Virus record (IMG/VR): IMGVR_UViG_3300046009_007039
Location: 1-25,255 of that record
Length of the DNA stretch: 25,255 bases
Origin: a virus
Strand: one strand, 5' to 3'
The translations under genes were made by a program, and so were the position numbers. The first letter of the stretch is position 1; the number at the start of each line of letters is the position of its first letter. Shown piece after piece: positions 19,433 through 25,255 of this stretch. The notes beneath the pieces were generated by a model, which was not told the origin of the DNA, did not search any database, and saw only the letters and a list, made by a program, of their open reading frames with translations.

Positions 19433-20697
19433 CAAAAGAAGTCCGCTAGAGATTTAGCTGGAGATTCACCGATCTCCTTAGAAATCGGAGCTGCGGCCCT
19501 CTTGGCCGCTAGATTACGGTCGTTCTTTAGTCGATTGAACACTGAATACTGACAGCACGAGATTTCAATCCCGAAAGTTGTGAACCGACCCAATTCAGAA
19601 GCTTCATTGAGGTGTCTCAACGAATAACCATCGACAATCCCGAAGAATTGTTCCTGGTCTTCCTTGATTGCATTAATGAGCTTCATAGTCGTTTTCTGGT
19701 TCATTGGAAGACCAGGCCATAGACGACTCAAAGTATCGGTGGCACCAGGACCGGCTACCACGTAGCCATCGTTTTCGTCAAGGTTACCGTGCGTAAGGTC
19801 GGGATAAGTCGACTGCAGAGTCTTGAAGGCCTCGTCGTATTCGCGATCGATAAGGGCCGCAGAACCGACACCGGGCATCCTAGAAAGATTTGACGAAAAG
19901 TGATAGCCGTAATAGGCTCCAATACCACGACGAGCAGTCAGGAAATCGTAGGATTGTTCCATGGTCGGTTTCTGCGAATAGAACTCATTGAAGCCCTGAT
20001 GGTGAATTCCATTGATGTCGTCGCCAGACTCCGTCATGGACACGACCCAGTGGATCATGTCCGACGCTTTGAACTTCCTTTCGGCGTCAGAACCCTGGTC
20101 GAGGGGACCGGGACGAGCTCGAGAGTGCTGACGGGCGGCTGTTTGGAGAGACGTTCGAAGTTCGGTCGTCCCCCAAATTTGCTGTTTGTCGCGGACAGCC
20201 TTTTCGACATTTTCACAGATGGCTCTGTAGTAGTCAGGGTCGCGGCGAGTCTCAGCGACGTTGACAAATGGCCAAGGTGTCTTTTCAAGGTACGGAAGAT
20301 CTGCATGTCCTGATACTATCTCAAGTGTCTTAGATGGGCCATAAAATTTTACGATCGCGGAATTTACGATCTTGTCTTCAAAGTTCACGGCTGGATTGAA
20401 GTAGAGGTTCTTATTGAGCCAAATGACTTCGTCGTGAAATGAACGATTCGGGTGGAAATACGGAACCGGCTTTCCGTCGACTACGAACCCACGACCGAAT
20501 TCGGGGCGATGTTCGTATTCCTGTTGTGCGTACTCGTCGAAAGTCTCAGACGACTTAGCGATCCGGACGGACCATTCACGCTTATTGAACTCACGCATGA
20601 AGAGACCGAGCTCATCACGGACTGACGTGTCAGCCATCGCAAGGAGCTCGGAGTCAGATTTGGCCATAACTTCAGCGGTGTTCATGGCAACTACCAT
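19432..20697 (-). CDS. Putative base-modification protein (aGPT-pyrophosphorylase/HMUDK-helical-like)
   Basis: 421 residues, ATG overlapping the upstream stop (CAATGG). The C-terminal half has FLTARRGIGAYYGYHFSSNL, then DENDGYVVAGPGATDTLSRLWPG. This GxG...GPGA order is typical of the helix-hairpin-helix-derived family described as alpha-glutamyl/putrescinyl thymine pyrophosphorylase or the helical partner of 5-hmdU kinase in hypermodifying phages. The N-terminal 150 residues contain Trp/His-rich segments. It ends in SLADFF, a clamp-binding-like tail. Family assignment is by memory of motifs. Confidence 0.55.
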   Translation of the reverse strand: MVVAMNTAEVMAKSDSELLAMADTSVRDELGLFMREFNKREWSVRIAKSSETFDEYAQQEYEHRPEFGRGFVVDGKPVPYFHPNRSFHDEVIWLNKNLYFNPAVNFEDKIVNSAIVKFYGPSKTLEIVSGHADLPYLEKTPWPFVNVAETRRDPDYYRAICENVEKAVRDKQQIWGTTELRTSLQTAARQHSRARPGPLDQGSDAERKFKASDMIHWVVSMTESGDDINGIHHQGFNEFYSQKPTMEQSYDFLTARRGIGAYYGYHFSSNLSRMPGVGSAALIDREYDEAFKTLQSTYPDLTHGNLDENDGYVVAGPGATDTLSRLWPGLPMNQKTTMKLINAIKEDQEQFFGIVDGYSLRHLNEASELGRFTTFGIEISCCQYSVFNRLKNDRNLAAKRAAAPISKEIGESPAKSLADFF

Positions 20698-21065
20698 TGA
20701 GTGTGTCTGACGTTCTCTTTGTTGGTGAGATCATGGTCTAGATGGACCACAGTGATCCAAGGACACCGTTCGCGAATGACTTCGACTTGGATTGGGTCGT
20801 CCTCAAAGTGGATCTTGACATAGTCTGGACCAAAGCGATTCAGGACTTCGGCCTTGTGGGCACCCGAACTTTCGCGGGTCTTCTGGTCGTACGGAATTGG
20901 ATTGAAGAATACGGTGTTGTGGATGCCAACAGCATCCAGCATTTCGATGGTCTCAGGAATTTCATCGACCGAACGGCCGGTAATAATGATGTCCTCAGGA
21001 CCAGGCCTAACTCCCATCAGGCCTGGTTTCATGAAAACGACACCGTCAATGTCGAAGGAGTTCAT
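20691..21065 (-). CDS. HAD-superfamily phosphatase-like protein
   Basis: 124 residues, ATGA overlap with the inositol phosphate synthase gene. DIDGVV (5-10) is HAD motif I with Asp5 and Asp7, ITGRS (27-31, Thr29) motif II, AHK (Lys71) motif III and HFEDDP (86-91) motif IV. There is a small or no cap domain. Its tight coupling to inositol-1-phosphate synthase suggests it may dephosphorylate the product to free inositol, but HAD enzymes have broad substrates. Confidence 0.75.
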   Translation of the reverse strand: MNSFDIDGVVFMKPGLMGVRPGPEDIIITGRSVDEIPETIEMLDAVGIHNTVFFNPIPYDQKTRESSGAHKAEVLNRFGPDYVKIHFEDDPIQVEVIRERCPWITVVHLDHDLTNKENVRHTQW

Positions 21066-22231
21066 CGAACGACATTGAACTCCTTTACCATTTCAGACAG
21101 TTCGCGGCGAGCTAGTTGTCCGCACTCTGCATGCGCGTCTTGGATCATCATTTGTGCCGGCGGCGTCTTCTGGGTCGCAGCTGAAGGACCTCTCAACGAA
21201 CCGACAAGACCCAATTCTCGCGCAACCTGGAGATACCGGATGGCATCAATAACCACACCGGCCGAGTTTGGTGAATCCTGCACCGACAGACGAGCGTCGA
21301 AGATGATCGGAGCACCACCGAAGCCTCGAGCCTCGATGCGGAAGTTCGCGACCTTGTTGTCACCGTGGAAGGCGATGTAGGACGAAGGACCGGCGTAGAT
21401 GCCGTTCTTCGGGACCGCGATACCTCTCAGATCATTCTGCGACCGGATGACGTTTTCCTTCGAAATCTTCTTCGAAGCAAGACGCGATTGGTCCATCATG
21501 TTAAGGAAGTCAGTGTTGCCACCGTGGTTGGTCTGACAGTGGAAATCGACTTGCATTCCACGGTTGAAGAGGAGTTCCTGTAGGGCCTGTGACATGATTG
21601 AGGCGCCAAGTTGCGACCTCATATCGTCACCGATGGCCGGAATGCCAGCTTCGATCAGTCGCTTTTCCCAGTACGGGTCCGACACGATGAAGACTGGAAT
21701 GCAGTTGACGAATGGGACCTTCGCCTCGATGCACGCTTCGACGTAGAAGCGAGTCGCAGTCTCAGAGCCGACCGGCAGATAGTTGAGGAGGACATCAATC
21801 TTGTTCTCCTTCAGATCACGGATGATGTCTTCCTTGGTCGGTTCCGGATCTTTGGTGACTCTGAAGCTCTCGTCTTCCGGCATATTCAACATGTGGGCAG
21901 CCACGCCATCATACAAGGCACCGCGCTTGACCTTGACTGGGCCGTCGGTGACGGCATTCAGAAGATCGACCCGATCCGCATCGTAATCGGCGAGAAGATC
22001 AATCGCGCAGTTAGGCTTGGAATAGATGGCTTGACCAAGAGGACGTCCGACCTTACGGGTGTCTACGTCGTAGGCTAGCGCGAAAGTGATGTGTTTTGGC
22101 TTGTAGCCGCCGATGTCTGGGAAGTCTAGACCGTCTGTGCGGCCAGTAGCTGTATAGAGAGCTACGCCCTCGACCAGGGACTTGGCGCAGTTTCCCACCC
22201 CAATAATGGCCACACGAATTTGCTTTGTCAT
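21062..22231 (-). CDS. ino1: myo-inositol-1-phosphate synthase
   Basis: 389 residues. VAIIGVGNCAKSLVEGV is the Rossmann NAD-binding start. LNYLPVGSETATRFYVEACI, AIGDDMRSQLGASI, TNHGGNTDFLNMM and the long DSPNSAGVVIDAIRYLQVARELG run match actinobacterial-type Ino1 throughout. The enzyme converts glucose 6-phosphate to inositol 1-phosphate using NAD. Very rare in a phage. It is coupled to a HAD phosphatase and lies between nucleotide-modifying genes. The 5' leader (22232-22384) contains hairpins and a distant GATAAATA. Confidence 0.94.
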   Translation of the reverse strand: MTKQIRVAIIGVGNCAKSLVEGVALYTATGRTDGLDFPDIGGYKPKHITFALAYDVDTRKVGRPLGQAIYSKPNCAIDLLADYDADRVDLLNAVTDGPVKVKRGALYDGVAAHMLNMPEDESFRVTKDPEPTKEDIIRDLKENKIDVLLNYLPVGSETATRFYVEACIEAKVPFVNCIPVFIVSDPYWEKRLIEAGIPAIGDDMRSQLGASIMSQALQELLFNRGMQVDFHCQTNHGGNTDFLNMMDQSRLASKKISKENVIRSQNDLRGIAVPKNGIYAGPSSYIAFHGDNKVANFRIEARGFGGAPIIFDARLSVQDSPNSAGVVIDAIRYLQVARELGLVGSLRGPSAATQKTPPAQMMIQDAHAECGQLARRELSEMVKEFNVVR

Positions 22232-22384
22232 GAGATTTCCTTTTTGCTATCTCAGTTTTACGTCTATGAAACCACAATTGGTTTCGTTTGGTCCAGATGA
22301 CTGGGGTAGGACGGACGCCTTAAGCAGGCGACGTGCTATTTATCATTGCCGAACATTGAAAAACGTTGCGGCCGTCAATCTTTT
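22232..22384 (-). promoter_or_regulatory. Structured leader of ino1
   Basis: The only sizeable gap in the modification operon. It contains GAAACCA-ATTG-TGGTTTC (22266-22283 area), a CGCC...GGCG hairpin near 22315 and a late-type GATAAATA box (about 22338-22345). No T-run follows the hairpins. This suggests separate late expression or post-transcriptional control of the inositol genes. Confidence 0.4.
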
Positions 22385-22915
22385 TCAATAAAATTCTTCA
22401 TTCAGGATCAAAGTTTCAATCCCGGCTTCATTCAGAAGCACCTGAGAGTTCTGCCAGGACTCTTTCCACCTATCTGGTAGAGGACCGTGCCAATTACAGA
22501 CAACCTTGCGTGTACCGACCTGAATTACGCCTTTGGCACATTCGCGGCAGATCGGAAGACCATGGACATACAACGTAGAACCGTCAAGACTGATGCCGCT
22601 GTGACACGCGTTGAAGATGGCATTCATCTCAGCGTGAACCATGAATTTGTACTTTGTCTCGCGGTCATCAAGAGACGCAGCGTCGTCTCGAATTCCGCGA
22701 GGAAAGCCGTTCCACCCTGCCGAAAGCATGATGTTCTTGTCGTTCACGAAGATCGCGCCGATCTTCGTCGACGGATCTTTAGACCATTGTGAATAGGTCT
22801 CTGCAAGAGCGGCAAATCGCAGATCCCACTTGGTCACTAACGAAGGCGGTGTATAAACTGGTCCAGACCACTCGACGCCGTAGGTCGAATCAAAAGGCTT
22901 TTCAGGATGACACAT
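22385..22915 (-). CDS. dCMP deaminase
   Basis: 176 residues from the ATG that overlaps the upstream stop (TAATG), GGAG 9 nt upstream. HAEMNAI (residues 94-100) and GLPICREC (119-126, Cys123 and Cys126) form the zinc site of cytidine/dCMP deaminases, and the NGFPRG substrate loop is present. It makes dUMP from dCMP. In T4-type pathways this balances dTMP supply against hydroxymethyl-dCMP made by the neighbouring enzyme. Confidence 0.94.
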   Translation of the reverse strand: MCHPEKPFDSTYGVEWSGPVYTPPSLVTKWDLRFAALAETYSQWSKDPSTKIGAIFVNDKNIMLSAGWNGFPRGIRDDAASLDDRETKYKFMVHAEMNAIFNACHSGISLDGSTLYVHGLPICRECAKGVIQVGTRKVVCNWHGPLPDRWKESWQNSQVLLNEAGIETLILNEEFY

Positions 22916-23637
22916 TACGCCCACTCCGCACGAGCGCCCATTCGGTCTTTGTAGACATCTTTAGTCACATCATGTTCGCCGAATTCAGCGAAGTAGTCAA
23001 CTAGATAGAAATGACGTTCATAGACGTGCAAAGAACCGACCTGCCAGGTGATATCACCGGGTTCCAGACCGAGGTCTACAGACAGCATCTCCAAAACGGT
23101 TTGTTGCCAGGCCAAATCATTTTTGAATCCGAAAATGGCGTCATTTGACCGCATCTGAACGACTGCTTCGAGTTTGTTGTTTCGAATCAGGTACTGCACA
23201 GTATTGGTGCACATGAAATCTGAACGGCCGTTACGATCGTAATCCTGCCACATGGTAGGACGTGTGTAGATCATTTCTGCACGACGACTGTTGGGATTGT
23301 TCGTGAGTTCGATGAGGACGTTGTCGTATTGGAATCCATTCTCTTCAGAATAGATGCACCATCCGTAATTCGAATTGATAAACCCATCTTTGTCAGCGAC
23401 CTGAGTCCAGATAGCCGGAGGACCACCTGGAATGGTGTTGACATTCAACGATTGAGACTCATACCAGAGAAGTTCTCTAGCAATGTAGTCTTCATTGGGT
23501 GTGCCAAAAATCGCTACATCGTCAGCAGTAAATGACGCACCAACAACTTCAAGGACCTTGCCACCATTCTTGTCAATGACGAAATCCTCGTTGAGAAGAC
23601 GATCGGCGAACGCTCTACGGATATCAAAAACTCTCAT
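22915..23637 (-). CDS. 42: dCMP hydroxymethylase (thymidylate-synthase family, T4 gp42-like)
   Basis: 240 residues, near the 246 of T4 gp42. Catalytic Cys143 lies in FMCTNTVQYLIRNNKL, the QMRSNDAIFGFKNDLAW segment (161-177) matches the RSxDxxLG region, and HVYERH near residue 204 matches the C-terminal His-Tyr motif. Counting from Arg163 (TS Arg166), the residue at the TS Asn177 position is Asp174. In T4 gp42 the equivalent Asp selects dCMP over dUMP. So it should make 5-hydroxymethyl-dCMP. Confidence 0.85.
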   Translation of the reverse strand: MRVFDIRRAFADRLLNEDFVIDKNGGKVLEVVGASFTADDVAIFGTPNEDYIARELLWYESQSLNVNTIPGGPPAIWTQVADKDGFINSNYGWCIYSEENGFQYDNVLIELTNNPNSRRAEMIYTRPTMWQDYDRNGRSDFMCTNTVQYLIRNNKLEAVVQMRSNDAIFGFKNDLAWQQTVLEMLSVDLGLEPGDITWQVGSLHVYERHFYLVDYFAEFGEHDVTKDVYKDRMGARAEWA

Positions 23638-23643
23638 GTTGGT

Positions 23644-24054
23644 CTACTTCGCTACGTTGAAGATGTCTCTCGTTTCGTCTTGACCATCGATTTTGTATCG
23701 AAGCCATGCAACGGCGAACGAGCAGTAATTGATCATGTCCTTGTAGGTGTCCTCAAGGCTTTCGAAGTTTGGTGCAGCATCACCAGCTTGAGTCGCTTCT
23801 AGAAGCGACTGCGCGCGATAAGCTTTACCCTGGATGGTGTCGTGAAGAGAATCGATCCCGCGTCGATAATGCATCGCCTGACGCACGTTCGATTTGGGGT
23901 TCTGATAGTCTTTGCTCTTGCGAAGTTGAAGATCGATGCACTCGCGGAGGACTTTGACCGACTCTTTTTCAACGACACGGTCCACTGCGCCTGAGCCACC
24001 TTCTGCAGATTTTGGTTGAAAATGTTCGAGCGGCGGATATACTGAAGTTGTCAT
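23644..24054 (-). CDS. DUF1599/Nmad1-like protein
   Basis: 136 residues, ATGA overlap with the nuclease-like gene. The pattern CIDLQLRKSKDYQNP...IQGKAYRAQSLLEA...FESLEDTYKDMINYCSFAVAWLR fits the DUF1599 family, named nucleotide modification associated domain 1. It is all-helical. Placed directly upstream of dCMP hydroxymethylase, it supports a DNA-base modification operon. Biochemical activity unknown. Confidence 0.7.
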   Translation of the reverse strand: MTTSVYPPLEHFQPKSAEGGSGAVDRVVEKESVKVLRECIDLQLRKSKDYQNPKSNVRQAMHYRRGIDSLHDTIQGKAYRAQSLLEATQAGDAAPNFESLEDTYKDMINYCSFAVAWLRYKIDGQDETRDIFNVAK

Positions 24055-24470
24055 TTTCTAATCCAGGTTGAAGGGGACAAATCTCGCATAGTCTTAGCAA
24101 GTTCAGAGTCTGTAAAAGACCACAATAAACTCGTATCTAATACACTATAACACCTATGGAGGCGTTCATACAACTTAATTTTTTTGTAGGAGGATTTTTC
24201 TACGACTTCCCATACTTTGATCTCATCGGTTGGCCATGGCAGCTCTACAATGAAGAACCTATCAACTCCGTCGATCTTCCTCCATTGGCTCTCTTCAAGA
24301 AGAAAGCCGTTGTACTTGAAGAACCTCAGGAAGGTCTTGACCTCGATGGTCTCGCCGTCGGCCATGATGTCCTTTTGATCGTCAAAGCGATCCTCAGAGA
24401 GTTCGACGTTCGTATAGCCTTCCTTCTCTCTGAGGTAGCGGGCAACTAGATTCTCACCAATGAAACCCAA
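24051..24470 (-). CDS. Restriction-endonuclease-fold-like protein, start uncertain
   Basis: About 139 residues from a TTG at 24470; the frame stays open to a GTG at 24656, but that extension overlaps another gene and is Ser-rich. GFIGENLVARYLREKEGY, then QKDIMADGETIEVKTFLRF, gives the E...D...ExK order of PD-(D/E)XK nucleases, close to YraN/NERD-like proteins. The rest is alpha/beta with conserved-looking Trp residues. No clear RBS for TTG. A frameshift fusion with the 24496-24690 gene is possible. Confidence 0.58.
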   Translation of the reverse strand: MGFIGENLVARYLREKEGYTNVELSEDRFDDQKDIMADGETIEVKTFLRFFKYNGFLLEESQWRKIDGVDRFFIVELPWPTDEIKVWEVVEKSSYKKIKLYERLHRCYSVLDTSLLWSFTDSELAKTMRDLSPSTWIRK

Positions 24471-24495
24471 TTCGCATTTGTCGTCCCAAGGAGCG

Positions 24496-24690
24496 CTACA
24501 AGACAAATTCCGAGTCGGCGATTGGGATTTTGATGACTTCGAAGAACCAGCGTTTGGCAATTTTAGACCATCTGACGAGATAGATTCGATTGCCGCCCTT
24601 AAACTTGAAACCGATGGACGCGGGATCGTCGATGCGGTAGAAATTGAATCCGTCACGGAGTCTCTCTTTATCAGACGTCCAATGGAACAC
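24496..24690 (-). CDS. Small hypothetical protein, GTG start
   Basis: 64 residues. The GTG start has AGGAG 8 nt upstream and overlaps the MazG-like gene by 20 nt. Basic and aromatic-rich beta pattern (FKGGNRIYLVRWSKIAKRWFFEVIKI). It precedes the nuclease-like frame by 25 nt. It may be a separate partner or the broken N-terminus of that protein. Confidence 0.65.
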   Translation of the reverse strand: MFHWTSDKERLRDGFNFYRIDDPASIGFKFKGGNRIYLVRWSKIAKRWFFEVIKIPIADSEFVL

Positions 24691-25123
24691 TGAATGCTCT
24701 CCTGAGTCGGGTCGGAACTAGATCGTCGTGGTTAGGAGCGACCCAACCTTCGGGTTTGATCAGGTCTGGCAGGCCAAGAGGATTAGGGCGTCCTTCCTTG
24801 ATGCCGACGTTCTTAGCCATATTGGCAAGATGAACTCTATGCCATGCCTCTTGAGAATCGACACCGTAGATGTCCAGTGTTCCGATCGCTACGACACAAA
24901 GGTCGATCATAGCATCGATGAAATCAGCAGGATCCGTGGCTTCTTTAGCCTCATCGAGTTCCTCTTGAAGAAAGTTCTCACGAAAGCGACGTAGAGCAGC
25001 TAGTTTTGTGTCGTCGAACTTCTCGACTGCCTGATGTACCTTGTAGTACGCGTGCATTTCCGAGATGTCGTCGACCCAATCATAACCAGACTCGAAATCT
25101 ACGTAATCAGAATCGGTGTTCAT
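24671..25123 (-). CDS. MazG-like NTP pyrophosphohydrolase
   Basis: 150 residues. ENFLQEELDEAKEATDPADFIDAMIDLCVVAIGTLDIYG gives the ExxE...D metal site of the all-alpha NTP pyrophosphatase (MazG/phosphoribosyl-ATP pyrophosphohydrolase-like) fold, followed by AWHRVHLANMAK. AAGGA RBS overlaps the stop of the deformylase gene. In T4 another member of this superfamily (gp56) clears dCTP; an equivalent role feeding dCMP to the hydroxymethylase would fit, as inference. Confidence 0.8.
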   Translation of the reverse strand: MNTDSDYVDFESGYDWVDDISEMHAYYKVHQAVEKFDDTKLAALRRFRENFLQEELDEAKEATDPADFIDAMIDLCVVAIGTLDIYGVDSQEAWHRVHLANMAKNVGIKEGRPNPLGLPDLIKPEGWVAPNHDDLVPTRLRRAFSVPLDV

Positions 25124-25132
25124 AGTTTTTCC

Positions 25133-25255
25133 TTAAATGGCTCTGTAGAATTTCTTGGAACGCTTTCGCGCTTGGTCGAGATGGACTCTGTTCGCTCTTT
25201 TGAGGAACACTACTCCGTCAAGGTGGTCAATCTCGTGTTGAACGCAGCGGGCTCC
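25133..25255 (-). CDS. def: Peptide deformylase, C-terminal part
   Basis: Runs off the right edge; 40 C-terminal codons are present. ARCVQHEIDHLDGVVFLKR contains the HExxH zinc motif and the following HLDG typical of the third deformylase motif. Phage deformylases (for example in cyanophages) are thought to help host or phage protein maturation. Only four bases lie between its stop and the RBS region of the next gene. Confidence 0.9.
   Translation of the reverse strand, partial: GARCVQHEIDHLDGVVFLKRANRVHLDQARKRSKKFYRAI

Noticed and set aside
24144-24149. TATAGT box as promoter
   Set aside because: It lies inside the nuclease-like coding frame, has no -35 partner and no nearby gene start that needs it.
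1-25255. CRISPR array, insertion sequence or integrase attachment site
   Set aside because: No regularly spaced repeats, transposase, integrase or terminal repeats were seen. The tRNA genes show no duplicated 3' ends that would suggest att sites.

Overview
The window looks like part of a large T4-superfamily myovirus genome. It carries, next to one another, the T4-type clamp loader large subunit (gp44), small subunit (gp62) and sliding clamp (gp45), a dCMP hydroxymethylase and a dCMP deaminase. Every supported gene lies on the minus strand, so transcription runs from high to low coordinates. Several RNA genes resemble alphaproteobacterial ones, but the host cannot be fixed from sequence alone. 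Promoters are T4-early-like (GTTTACA, 16-17 bases, then TGTGA-TAnnAT), and a few T4-late-like boxes (GATAAATA or CATAAATA) sit directly before some genes.

Region 1 (1-5130) is RNA-rich. It holds about 20 tRNA genes, several of them structurally odd, interleaved with a partial zinc-finger (homing endonuclease-like) gene, a GroES, a GNAT acetyltransferase, a KOW/tudor-like protein and two small unknown genes. The cluster has its own early promoters (4401-4428 and 5141-5168). Some genes here have a late promoter placed inside a hairpin that hides the ribosome binding site.

Region 2 (5173-8321) holds two promoter-led operons: seven small proteins including a DUF458/YkuK RNase H-fold protein, and a set with an SPFH/Band-7 lipoprotein, a two-TM protein and a coiled-coil protein. 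Region 3 (about 8320-9400) has no credible protein gene. It has its own promoter and terminator, several GNRA-capped hairpins, complementary 5' and 3' ends and an embedded tRNA-Arg. The best reading is a roughly 1-kb structured phage RNA of the GOLLD/ROOL kind, or a new class.

Region 4 (9447-12356) has a HIGH-type nucleotidyltransferase, a possible Pol-beta-type nucleotidyltransferase, a ligase-fold nucleotidyltransferase, a conserved phage protein and three more tRNAs (Ser, Thr, Thr) placed at gene ends. Region 5 (12350-16952) has a homing endonuclease-like gene, small unknown genes and the replication clamp and clamp-loader cluster.

Region 6 (17097-25255) is a tightly overlapping operon that appears to make hypermodified DNA precursors and bases. 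It encodes a peptide deformylase (partial), a MazG-like NTP pyrophosphohydrolase, a nuclease-like protein, a DUF1599/Nmad1-like protein, dCMP hydroxymethylase, dCMP deaminase, inositol-1-phosphate synthase, a HAD phosphatase, a protein resembling the aGPT-pyrophosphorylase/HMUDK-helical group, an SGNH-like protein, a DUF3310 protein and a glycosyltransferase. The combination of inositol synthesis with hydroxymethylcytosine synthesis and a glycosyltransferase suggests an unusual, possibly inositol-derived, DNA base modification. This is inference. Two proteins of this operon end in a short motif like sliding-clamp-binding peptides.
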